DNA of 27,788 nt, from contig JAFXZF010000011.1 in assembly GCA_017541365.1 (NCBI GenBank), positions 1 through 27,788 on the forward strand, in the 5' to 3' direction. Of this stretch, positions 14,928 to 22,900 are shown one piece after another (the stretch's first letter is position 1; each line of letters starts with the position of its first letter). This stretch comes from Prevotella sp. Lineage in GTDB: Bacteria; Bacteroidota; Bacteroidia; Bacteroidales; Bacteroidaceae. A program made the translations under genes and the position numbers. Under the pieces are notes generated by a model. That model saw only the letters and a program-made list of their open reading frames with translations, had not been told where the DNA came from and made no database searches.

Positions 14928-16418
14928 ATGGGTAAGTATGTTCACATACAAGATAGTGTAAAAGTTAGTGATATAAAGGCAAAAGACTTTACACTTTCCT
15001 CATCGCAATATAAGAACCTCGTATTACCTAATTCGAATTACTGGTATGTAAGAGATTTCTTATCACGTCCGTTAAAACGTTCGGATTTAGGTACCGAAGT
15101 TGGTTCACTGAGTTATATTGATCAATCTCCATATCGTTTTATACGTACAAAGGCTTTACAGGAATATTCTTTTCTTTTGAATTTGAATGAAGAAACTGCT
15201 CTTCCGATAATGCCTTCAGATTTTATATCAAAAAATCTAAAAGAAGGGGACTTGCTAATTTCTAAAGACAGCAATATCGGTGAAATAGTAATACTTGACA
15301 AAGACTATCCTAATTGTATGTTGTCTGGCGCAATCTACAAACTACCAGTTAAAGAAGAGTGGAGATATTATTTATTAGCTTTTATAAAACATGATATATT
15401 TCGTGAACAACTGGATTTTATGGTGCCACAGGGCTCGACAATTCGGCACGCTAAAACGCTCTTCCTAGATTGTAAAATTCCTCTTCCTACTAACAACGAT
15501 ACTAATGTGGTAAAATTTGTTTCTTTGCTAACAAAAACTATTGTTAAAAAAGAATCAATAATACATAGTAGATATAACAATATAATAGAAAAAATAACTA
15601 CTGAATTAAAGGAAAATCAATTAGATAATGGATTTCAATATAAGCTCCCACATCTTAAAGAATTAAGGGGAATTAATAGACTCGATGCAGCAATGTATAC
15701 TGAGTATTTTAAAAGTGAAATTAATAAGATTAAAAACTACAAGAATGGATACAGTGATATAGAAGAAATGGGCTTTAGCCTTTCGAGGGGGCAGAATTTA
15801 CAGGTCTCCAATATTGGTGAGAGTATATACACTTCTGATTGGCATGAAAATTTTTATAAACTTGTACTTCCCAAATACATATCAAAATATGGGACTATAA
15901 ATGTCGATTCATACCTAGGAAATCGAAATAAACTAAAAACTCTAAAAGCCGGAGATTTAATATTTGGAGCAGAGGCATCTGGTCGGTCGTTTGTTGTAGT
16001 GGAGCAATTTGAGAATACTATAACTAATATACACGGTCTAACCATGCAACAAAAAAATCATGACCTTGTAAAGGCTATATATATAAAATGTTTCTTGGAT
16101 TATTTATTATACCGTGGGTTGATTGAACTTATTTCCGTTGGAGGTAATGGCGGTAGTCTTGCAGAAAAATATTGGTCATTTATTCCATTCCCTAATTTTC
16201 CACAGAAAAAAAGAGAAGAAATAGCATTACTGTATTATAATCAGAAGCATTATAACTCAAAGGATTGCAAACTTGATAATTTCATGGACTATGATGCGGA
16301 TTTTAATTCAACAGCTGGAATCTATGAGTTGGATAAGTCCGCAAAATATCTAAAAAAAATACTCAACAAGACAATAGACGATATTGTAAATAATAGAGAA
16401 GTTAAAATAGAGTTTTGA
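14928..16418 (+). CDS. Restriction-modification specificity subunit (HsdS-like)
   Basis: A 496-residue protein with two target-recognition halves. The first runs to about residue 210 (NLVLPNSNYWYVRDFL, KEGDLLISKDSNIGEIVIL, MVPQGSTIRHAKTLFLDCKIPLP) and is followed by a helical linker (FVSLLTKTIVKKESIIHSRYNNIIEKI). The second half repeats the layout (TLKAGDLIFGAEASGRSFVV, LISVGGNGGSLAEKYWSFIPFPNFPQKKREEIALLYYNQK). The 'L.GDLL...' strand and 'I.lP' ends are typical of HsdS TRDs. It starts 2 nt after the methylase stop, forming a two-gene unit. The DNA is AT-rich like that of the methylase. No hsdR gene is in the window. The target sequence cannot be read from the protein. Confidence 0.85.
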   Translation: MGKYVHIQDSVKVSDIKAKDFTLSSSQYKNLVLPNSNYWYVRDFLSRPLKRSDLGTEVGSLSYIDQSPYRFIRTKALQEYSFLLNLNEETALPIMPSDFISKNLKEGDLLISKDSNIGEIVILDKDYPNCMLSGAIYKLPVKEEWRYYLLAFIKHDIFREQLDFMVPQGSTIRHAKTLFLDCKIPLPTNNDTNVVKFVSLLTKTIVKKESIIHSRYNNIIEKITTELKENQLDNGFQYKLPHLKELRGINRLDAAMYTEYFKSEINKIKNYKNGYSDIEEMGFSLSRGQNLQVSNIGESIYTSDWHENFYKLVLPKYISKYGTINVDSYLGNRNKLKTLKAGDLIFGAEASGRSFVVVEQFENTITNIHGLTMQQKNHDLVKAIYIKCFLDYLLYRGLIELISVGGNGGSLAEKYWSFIPFPNFPQKKREEIALLYYNQKHYNSKDCKLDNFMDYDADFNSTAGIYELDKSAKYLKKILNKTIDDIVNNREVKIEF

Positions 16419-16451
16419 TATAAAATAATCAACAGACTAACTCCATAAAAA

Positions 16452-16781
16452 ATGCACCTCGCCATAATCGGTAGTAGGGAGTGCCCTGCTGTTGACATGG
16501 AAGCATACCTTGATGAACTGCCTGATGCTATAGTGTCAGGTGGAGCGAAGGGTGCTGATACTTATGCAAGGGAGTTTGCCATAAAGAAAGGCATAAGGTT
16601 GATAGAATACCTACCAGACTATGCTAAATATGGCAAAGCAGCACCATTAGTGAGGAACAGACTGATAATAGATGATTGCGACAAGGTGCTTGCCTTCTGG
16701 GATGGAAAGTCAAGGGGAACTAAGCAGACCTTAGACTATGCTGAAAGTAAAGGTAAGCCGATAAAGATAATAAGGATATAA
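16452..16781 (+). CDS. SLOG-family protein (YspA/DUF2493 type)
   Basis: A 109-residue Rossmann-like protein of the SLOG superfamily (relatives of DprA and LOG). Motifs are LAIIGSRECPAVD at the start, IVSGGAKGADTYA, RNRLIIDDCDKVLAFWDGKSRGT and the end GKPIKIIRI. The family is thought to bind nucleotides or NAD-derived ligands, and is often found in conflict systems. It lies 33 nt after the specificity gene on the same strand, so it may belong to the defence unit, though its codon use looks closer to the host. A 13-codon ORF (16782-16823) overlaps the end of the YoeB gene and is probably a remnant. Confidence 0.85.
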   Translation: MHLAIIGSRECPAVDMEAYLDELPDAIVSGGAKGADTYAREFAIKKGIRLIEYLPDYAKYGKAAPLVRNRLIIDDCDKVLAFWDGKSRGTKQTLDYAESKGKPIKIIRI

Positions 16782-16807
16782 ATGAACGAACAAGAAATAA
16801 GGGAAAA

Positions 16808-17086
16808 TCACTTATCGCCATAGTGACCGTAGGCAGAGAGTACGTCAACGTGAACCTCTGTTTCGAAAATCTCATATATAAGGCGATGTTTCTTAGTAAT
16901 GGTTCTGCTCCATTGACCACTGCGATTGCCCTTCAAAGGTTCTGGATGCCCAGTACCTGTCATGGGATGTTCCATCAGTTCATTGAGCAACTTGATGGCT
17001 TTCTTAAGTGCAGCAGGCTCACTGTGGCGCAACTTTGCCAAATCCTCCTGAGCCTTTTCAGAATAAACAAGGGTGTATATGCTCAA
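16808..17086 (-). CDS. yoeB: YoeB/Txe-family toxin
   Basis: Ribosome-dependent mRNA interferase of the RelE superfamily (family knowledge). 92 residues; YTLVYSEKAQEDLAKL, then TGTGHPEPLKGNRSGQWSRTITKKHRLIYEI and LSAYGHYGDK, matching the YoeB core with conserved Glu, Arg and His and the C-terminal Tyr region. The start is TTG at 17086-17084, overlapping the antitoxin stop as TTGA. A TTG start should keep toxin yield below antitoxin yield. The antitoxin gene is immediately upstream. Confidence 0.92.
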   Translation of the reverse strand: MSIYTLVYSEKAQEDLAKLRHSEPAALKKAIKLLNELMEHPMTGTGHPEPLKGNRSGQWSRTITKKHRLIYEIFETEVHVDVLSAYGHYGDK

Positions 17087-17331
17087 AGGGAGTTAAGCCA
17101 TTTATTCATTTCCTGAGGGTTTGAGAAACTAATGCTCTTGCCCTGCTTGATTTGTTCCCTTGCCTCATCAACACGGGCAAAGAATTCCTCCTTACTGAGA
17201 AGAGTAGGGTCTGCTTTTTTCTCAGCAATGAGTTTACGCAGATACTTGGCTGCTCGTTTCAGAAGGTTTTCATCTTCAGCAATAATGCTCATATTGCGAA
17301 GAATCTCAGCATTCATTTGTATGGCTGTCAT
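17083..17331 (-). CDS. Antitoxin of the YoeB pair
   Basis: An 82-residue, highly charged helical protein: MTAIQMNAEILRNMSIIAEDE, then a charged linker (KKADPTLLSKEEFFARVDEAREQIKQGKSISF) and a C-terminal toxin-wrapping part (NPQEMNKWLNSL). Position before the toxin and a 4-nt overlap support the call. The ATG at 17331 is chosen, as an upstream start at 17370 would lie before the promoter box at 17357-17364. It is expected to repress its own promoter. Homology to Phd/YefM or RelB is not clear from the sequence. Confidence 0.85.
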   Translation of the reverse strand: MTAIQMNAEILRNMSIIAEDENLLKRAAKYLRKLIAEKKADPTLLSKEEFFARVDEAREQIKQGKSISFSNPQEMNKWLNSL

Positions 17332-17356
17332 AACTTGATTCCTTTGTTTAACGTTG

Positions 17357-17387
17357 CAAAAGTACAACAAATATTTGAATAAACAAA
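17357..17387 (-). promoter_or_regulatory. Promoter of the antitoxin-toxin operon
   Basis: On the minus strand TTTG (17387-17384), 19 nt, then TACTTTTG (17364-17357). The transcription start should be near 17350, giving a leader of about 20 nt. Confidence 0.85.
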
Positions 17388-17791
17388 CAAAACAGATAAA
17401 AAAAATATAATTTTGCTTGCAGATGCTTAGCTACCATGTGGGGGTGCATAGCTTCCGCATGTGGATGTTTAGCTTCAGCACGCGGGTACTTAGCATTTGC
17501 ATTAAATTAACTAGTTAATTTTGCGAATTTACTAGTTAATTTTTAAAATTTACTAGTAAATTTGAGATAAAAGATTAGCAAAGGGGAAATAGATGTGTAG
17601 CTATAGGAGATATACTCATAGCTTTTCTTACACAAATCTTCACTCCTTAGTGTAGAGTTGTGAAAGGTTGTGAAGGATTAAAGAGCACTCTACACTAACC
17701 TATCTTGCATACTCTCAGCAGTTTACACGGTTTTAGTGAAGAGTGAAGGGTGGTTTGCGAATTTTATGGAAGTAAAAAAAATAGAGAATGA
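17388..17791. other. 404-nt gap with a 21-bp-period repeat array
   Basis: No gene is seen. Seven units spaced by exactly 21 bp and three more at 21-22 bp fill 17426-17623. The rest (17624-17791) has scattered inverted pieces: tagtgtagagt (17648-17658) against actctacacta (17687-17697), an 11-bp near-match hairpin with about 28 nt between, and no clear promoter. Confidence 0.65.
17426..17623. repeat. Helically phased 21-bp repeat array
   Basis: TAG cores begin at 17428, 17449, 17470, 17491, 17512, 17533 and 17554 (exact 21-bp steps), then 17576, 17598 and 17619. The first four units are GC-richer (cttagcttc..catgtgg), the next three AT-rich with the palindromes TTAACTAGTTAA and TTTACTAGTAAA. 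Read on the minus strand the first half gives heptads of the AEAKHPH type, with no start codon. Confidence 0.8.
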
Positions 17792-18259
17792 CTATTCGGA
17801 TGTTTCCTCCCTGCGAATCTCATAGGAAATGCGGTGCATGGAGTACATCTCGAGGATGGCGGCGATGAGGAGTGCCACTACCCAGTTGTTGTAGATGTAG
17901 TGGATGTAGGCGTTGTAACCATCAATGGTGGTGGCGAAGAGGGGGTAGATGATCTGAAAGACGTTTTCGACAAGCAACAGACCGGCAAGGATGAAACAGA
18001 GGTCGGCAAAAATCATAATGCGACGCAGACGACGGATGGTGAAATTGGCACCCGTATATACCTGACTGAGCTGCATGCCAGCGAAACAGAGGGCTCCGAC
18101 GAGGTAACACACTGCGCCTGCCTGACGTACGGCTGGGGCGAGGGTGACGCCAAAGACTACCATGCCTACGCCGATGACCATGAGAAGGGCACCGAGGGCG
18201 AAGATGACGGACTGTGGTTTACTGAGCTGACGCATGGGATGATTCTTTTGATTGGTCAC
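17792..18259 (-). CDS. Predicted four-helix inner-membrane protein
   Basis: Up to 155 residues with four hydrophobic helices (SVIFALGALLMVIGVGMVVFG; AVCYLVGALCFAGMQL; IMIFADLCFILAGLLLV; WVVALLIAAILEMYS) and charged ends. No function is recognised. The frame overlaps the ftsB-like gene: starting at 18259 the overlap is 41 nt, and at the ATG of MRQLSK (18235) it is 17 nt; the shorter start is as likely. The pair forms one transcription unit. A hydrophobic partner behind an ftsB-like gene hints at an envelope role, but that is inference. Confidence 0.75.
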   Translation of the reverse strand: MTNQKNHPMRQLSKPQSVIFALGALLMVIGVGMVVFGVTLAPAVRQAGAVCYLVGALCFAGMQLSQVYTGANFTIRRLRRIMIFADLCFILAGLLLVENVFQIIYPLFATTIDGYNAYIHYIYNNWVVALLIAAILEMYSMHRISYEIRREETSE

Positions 18260-18569
18260 TCACCTCACGGCTGTCGGTACTGAGTACGAAGATATCCTCG
18301 CCTGGACGCTTCATGAAGTAGCGCTCGCGTGCTATGCGCTCCACTCCTTTGTGACCTGCCTCGAGGGCACGCAGACGGATGGAGTCGCGAAGGAACTGCT
18401 CCTGATATGCCTTGAGTTCTTGCTCTACTTCGTCCTGGTGTATCTTGAGCAGGGCGTACTTACGAAAACTGTTTTCATCGACAACGCCGACGAGCAAGAG
18501 CCCCACAATAATCGTTATGAGGTACTTGTGACGTGCGAGATAGTCCCAGATGTTGTTTATCTTTCCCAT
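18219..18569 (-). CDS. ftsB: FtsB/DivIC-like septum formation initiator
   Basis: Small bitopic cell-division protein. Short cytoplasmic start (MGKINNIWDYLARHK), one membrane helix (YLITIIVGLLLVGVVD) and a periplasmic coiled coil (ALLKIHQDEVEQELKAYQEQFLRDSIRLRALE), then GVERIARERYFMKRPGEDIFVL, the conserved end motif of the family. Length 116 residues is normal. It anchors the FtsB-FtsL-FtsQ-type complex at the septum in other bacteria. The ATG is just 8 nt from its -7 box. It is followed by the overlapping membrane gene. Confidence 0.85.
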   Translation of the reverse strand: MGKINNIWDYLARHKYLITIIVGLLLVGVVDENSFRKYALLKIHQDEVEQELKAYQEQFLRDSIRLRALEAGHKGVERIARERYFMKRPGEDIFVLSTDSREVSDQSKESSHASAQ

Positions 18570-18574
18570 ACTGT

Positions 18575-18666
18575 GTGCAAAGGTACGAAAACGAGAGCAA
18601 ATGACAAAATAAATTTGTTTATTTCTGCATTACTGAGTGCAAGTTACCTTATCTAAAGGTACGAAA
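18575..18666 (-). promoter_or_regulatory. Promoter of ftsB-like operon, copy 2 of the dispersed promoter element
   Basis: Minus strand: TTTG (18608-18605), 19 nt, TACCTTTG (18585-18578), 8 nt before the ATG. The element reaches into the last codons of the MATE gene, whose stop is at 18649. Full-length similarity to 5721-5812. Confidence 0.85.
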
Positions 18667-19998
18667 TAATTTTCTCTTCCATACTTTGTGCCAGATGATG
18701 TACTGCACGATGCCTCGGAGAAGGAGGTATAGGTTGAAGGCGAGCCAGAGGAGATGGTTGGTTGACAGTTCACAGTTATGGTTAAGGTTAAGGTTATGGT
18801 TATGGTTAAGGTAATCAAGGTTGCAGACGAGGAAGAAGCCGAGGGCTCCGATGAAGGTGCCCCATAGCATGCCACGGGTCTCGGTGATGCCGACGAAGAT
18901 GCCGTCGATGACGAAGGCAGCGACGCCACAGATGGGGATGAGGACTGCCCAGGGCAGATACTGCTGTGCTGCGAGATATACCTGCTGGTCATCGGTGAGG
19001 ATATGGAGGAGCACATTGCCTCCGAAGGCGTAGGCCACGGTGAAGGCTGCGGTGAGCAGGAGCGACCACTGCCATATACCACGATGGGCGAGACGGAAAC
19101 CCTGACGGTCGCCTGCTCCGTAGTACTTGCCACAGAGTGCCTCGGCGGCATAGGCGAAGCCGTCGATGACATAGGTGTAGAGGATGAACATCTGCATGAT
19201 GACGGAGTTGACGGAGAGTATGTCCTCACCGCCACGGGCGCCGACGACGATGAAGTAGAGGTTGACGGCAACGAGGAAGAGGGTGCGCAGGAAGAGGTTG
19301 CTATTGACGGAGAGGAAGCGTCGCAGCTCGCCAAGCCGTACGGCGCTACGCAGACAGACACGCCTCCACACATCGCCATAGCGCCATAGGAGCATGATGA
19401 CGGCGAGCAGCATGCCTGACCACTGGGCGAGGAGGGTGCCGAGGGCTACACCCTCTATCTTCATGCCGAGGGCATAGACGAAGAGGAGCGAGAGGAGGAT
19501 ATTGATGATGTTTTGCAGGATGGAGACGGTCATGGGCAGGGTGGTATTCTGCATGCCCACAAACCACCCTGTGAAGGCATAGAGGGCGAGAGAGGGGAAG
19601 GTGCCCCAGATGCATATGTCGTAATAGGTGCGTATGGTTGGCTCGAGGGCAGCGCCTGGCGCCACTACCCACATGAGGGCATCGAAGAGCGGTCGGCGTA
19701 AGGTGGTGAGGAGGAGGGCAAGCGAGAGGCACACGATGAGGGCTTGCAGGAGCACATGCTGACACTCCGTGGTATCGCTCTTGCCGTATGCCTGAGCCGT
19801 CATGCCGCCAGTGCCGAAGCGGAGGAAGGAGAAGAGCCAATAGATGACATTGAATACCATCGACCCTACGGCTATGGCTGCCATATAGCGCGTGTCGCCC
19901 ATGTGGCCGGTGATGGCTACATCGACCAAACCCAGAAGGGGCACGGTGATGTTGGACACAATGGATGGTATGGCTAAGCGGAGGATTTGGCGGTGCAT
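18649..19998 (-). CDS. MATE-family efflux transporter (DinF-like) with repeat insertion
   Basis: Cation-driven multidrug or metabolite exporter with about 12 membrane helices in 449 residues. The start MHRQILRLAIPSIVSNITVPLLGLVDVAITGHMGD is the classic MATE N-terminus, and the two six-helix halves are visible. Between the last two helices the loop holds NHNHNLNLNHNCELSTN, encoded by two low-complexity repeats (18771-18813: ttcacagtt and ggttaaggttatggttaagg units). The insertion lies in an extramembrane loop, so function may be kept. The ATG overlaps the end of mfd by 25 nt, so it belongs to the mfd transcription unit. Confidence 0.9.
   Translation of the reverse strand: MHRQILRLAIPSIVSNITVPLLGLVDVAITGHMGDTRYMAAIAVGSMVFNVIYWLFSFLRFGTGGMTAQAYGKSDTTECQHVLLQALIVCLSLALLLTTLRRPLFDALMWVVAPGAALEPTIRTYYDICIWGTFPSLALYAFTGWFVGMQNTTLPMTVSILQNIINILLSLLFVYALGMKIEGVALGTLLAQWSGMLLAVIMLLWRYGDVWRRVCLRSAVRLGELRRFLSVNSNLFLRTLFLVAVNLYFIVVGARGGEDILSVNSVIMQMFILYTYVIDGFAYAAEALCGKYYGAGDRQGFRLAHRGIWQWSLLLTAAFTVAYAFGGNVLLHILTDDQQVYLAAQQYLPWAVLIPICGVAAFVIDGIFVGITETRGMLWGTFIGALGFFLVCNLDYLNHNHNLNLNHNCELSTNHLLWLAFNLYLLLRGIVQYIIWHKVWKRKLFRTFR
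18771..18813. repeat. 'ggttatggttaagg' repeat inside the MATE gene
   Basis: Six to seven units of ggttaa/ggttat, next to a ttcacagtt unit, in frame with the transporter. This is the only hexamer family member of its type seen in the window. Confidence 0.75.
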
Positions 19999-22900
19999 GT
20001 TTTGTCGATTATTTTTTTCAGTACCCTGACTGCCTCGGTGACATTGGGGATGCTCTTGATGACGAGGCGGTTGCTACCTCCGACGACCTTGAAGTCGCAC
20101 AGACGGGGGTGGGAGGTGACATAGCCGAGGATGGCGGTGAAGAAGGGGCTCTTGTAGAAGATGCTGTCCTCATTGGACACAAACTGCATCTGCATCTGAT
20201 GCTGTCGGAGGATGAGACGCTCGCAGCCGAGGGTGCGGCCGAGACGCCTCAGCAGCACTACCTGCATGAGGTCCTCACCCTCTGGTGGTACGGGTCCGAA
20301 ACGGTCCTCCATTCTCTTACGATAGGCTTCAAGGTCGGCATCGGTCTCTATGCCATCGAGTTCGCGGTAGAGCATCATCCTCTCACTGCTGCCTGGCACG
20401 TAGTAGTCGGGGAAGTACATCTGGAGGTCGGACTCTATGGTGCAGTCATCGACAAAGTCATTGCCTGTGAGCGTCTCGCCATCGGCGAGTTGCTGGGCGA
20501 AGAGGTCCTGAAACTCATCGTTCTTGAGTTCGTTGACTGCCTGGGTGAGTATCTTCTGATATGTCTCATAGCCGAGGTCCTCCATAAAGCCTGACTGCTC
20601 GGCGCCGAGCAGATTGCCAGCGCCACGTATGTCGAGGTCCTGCATGGCGAGCGAGAAACCGCTGCCGAGGTCGGAGAATGTCTCGAGTGCCTCCAGACGG
20701 CGTCGGCTCTCGGCAGGCAGGTATGCCAACGGTGGTGCGAGGAGGTAGCAGAACGCCTTGCGATTGCTACGCCCTACCCTACCACGCATCTGGTGCAGGT
20801 CACTGAGGCCGAAGTGGTTGGCATCGCTGATGATGATGGTATTGGCATTGGGGATGTCGATGCCATTCTCCACTATGGTGGTGGAGAGCAGCACGTCGTA
20901 GTCGTGATTCATGAAGCCGATGATGACATTCTCGAGTTCGTCGGGCTTCATCTGTCCGTGGCCTATGGCTACGCGGCAGTCGGGCACGTGGCGTGCTATT
21001 ATCTCCTGCATCTTGGAGAGGGTGGCAATGCGGTTGCACACGAAATATACCTGTCCGTCACGCGACATCTCGAAGTTGATGGCATCGGCAACGAGTTCGG
21101 CAGAGAAGGTGGCGACCTGCGTGTCGATGGGTTGGCGATTGGGTGGCGGAGTGCGCATGATGCTCATATCCCTTGCTCCCATAAGCGAGAACTGCAGGGT
21201 GCGCGGTATGGGTGTCGCTGACATGGTGAGTGTATCGACATTGGTCTTCAGCTGTCGCAGTTTCTCCTTGGTCGAAACGCCAAACTTCTGTTCCTCATCG
21301 ATGATGAGCAGTCCTAAGTCATGCCACTTCACCCCCTTGGTAAGCATACGGTGAGTGCCGACGAGTATGTCGATGCGCCCTGCTGCGAGGTCGTCGGTGA
21401 GTTGCTTGACCTGTTTGGGGGTGCGTGCGCGAGAGAGGTAATCGACCCTTACGGGCAGTCCGCTGAGTCGTTTGGTAAAGGTCTGATAATGCTGGAAGGC
21501 GAGCACTGTAGTGGGAACGAGTACGGCGACCTGCTTGCCATCGACAGCGGCCTTGAATGCAGCACGTATAGCCACCTCCGTCTTGCCAAAGCCTACGTCG
21601 CCACATACCAGGCGGTCCATGGGGCGTGCCAGCTCCATATCGTGCTTCACCTCTTGTGTGGCCTTGAGTTGGTCGGGGGTATCCTCATAAAGGAATGAGC
21701 CCTCGAGCTGTGCCTGCATATAGGTATCGGGTGAGAAGGCAAAGCCCTTCTCGTGGCGGCGCTTGGCATATAGTTTGATAAGGTCGCGCGCTATATCCTT
21801 GATACGTGTCTTGGCACGCTCCTTGATACGTTCCCATGCCCCTGTGCCGAGGGTGCTCAGCTTTGGTGGTTCGCCACTGTCGGCACGGCGGTATTTGCTT
21901 ATCTTGTATAGTGAGTGTATGCTGACATCGACGATATCGTTGCGCTGATACACTATGCGTATGACCTCCTGATAGCCCTTGAGCATGGTGCCGTCGGCCT
22001 GCTTGGTGATGGTGGGGACACGCACGAGTCCGGCAAACTTGCCTATGCCGAAATCGACATGTACGATGAAGTCGCCAGGCTCCATCTCCTGCAGTTCCTT
22101 CATGGTGAGTGCCATCTTGCCACGTCGTGCCTCCTGTCCTTTCAGTTGGTACTTGTGGAAGCGCTCGAATATCTGGTGGTCGGTAAATAGCACCGTCTTG
22201 GTGACATCGTCGATGAAGCCTTCGTGGATGGTGCCCTTGAGCAGTTCACAGTGCACTGTGCACTGTGCACTGTCTAATATTTCCCTCAATCGCTCCAACT
22301 GTTTGTCGGAGTCGGAGCAGAGGTATATGCTATACCCTTTGTGTGCATAGTCGCTGAGGGTATCGCGCAGCAGGTCGAAGTTTTTATGAAACAGGGGCTG
22401 AGGGGTGGTGGTTGCGCTGAGCTGACTGCTGGATAAACAGTTGGCAGTCATCTCTATGAGCTTGAAGCGCTGCAGGGCATTTTGAAAAATGCTCGCCTTG
22501 CAGAGGTTGAGTGAGGCGGTGAGTTCGCGCACTATCTCCTCCTTCTCCATCTCTGTGGCATCGGCGAGGCGGTCGGCAAGTGCCTGCTTGGAGAAGCCAT
22601 CCTTATAGATATAGTCTATGGCATCTATGACGTAGCGCATGTCGCTCGCCATTATCACGGTGTCAGGTGGCAAGAGGTCAAGGAATGGCACTCTGTCTGC
22701 TTCATGCCTCGTCATCTCAGGCACTATGGTGACGGTGTCGAGGATGGCATCGGAGAGTTGGGTCTCAACATTGAAGGTGCGCAACGTGTCAATCTCGTCG
22801 TCAAAAAAGTCCAGACGGTACGGCTCCTCGCTGGAGAAGGAGTAGATATCGACGATGCTACCGCGGATGGCAAACTGTCCTGGTTCGTAAACATAGTCAA

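Noticed and set aside
17426..17623. CRISPR array
   Set aside because: The units follow each other without separate spacers, vary strongly in sequence, and no cas gene is near.
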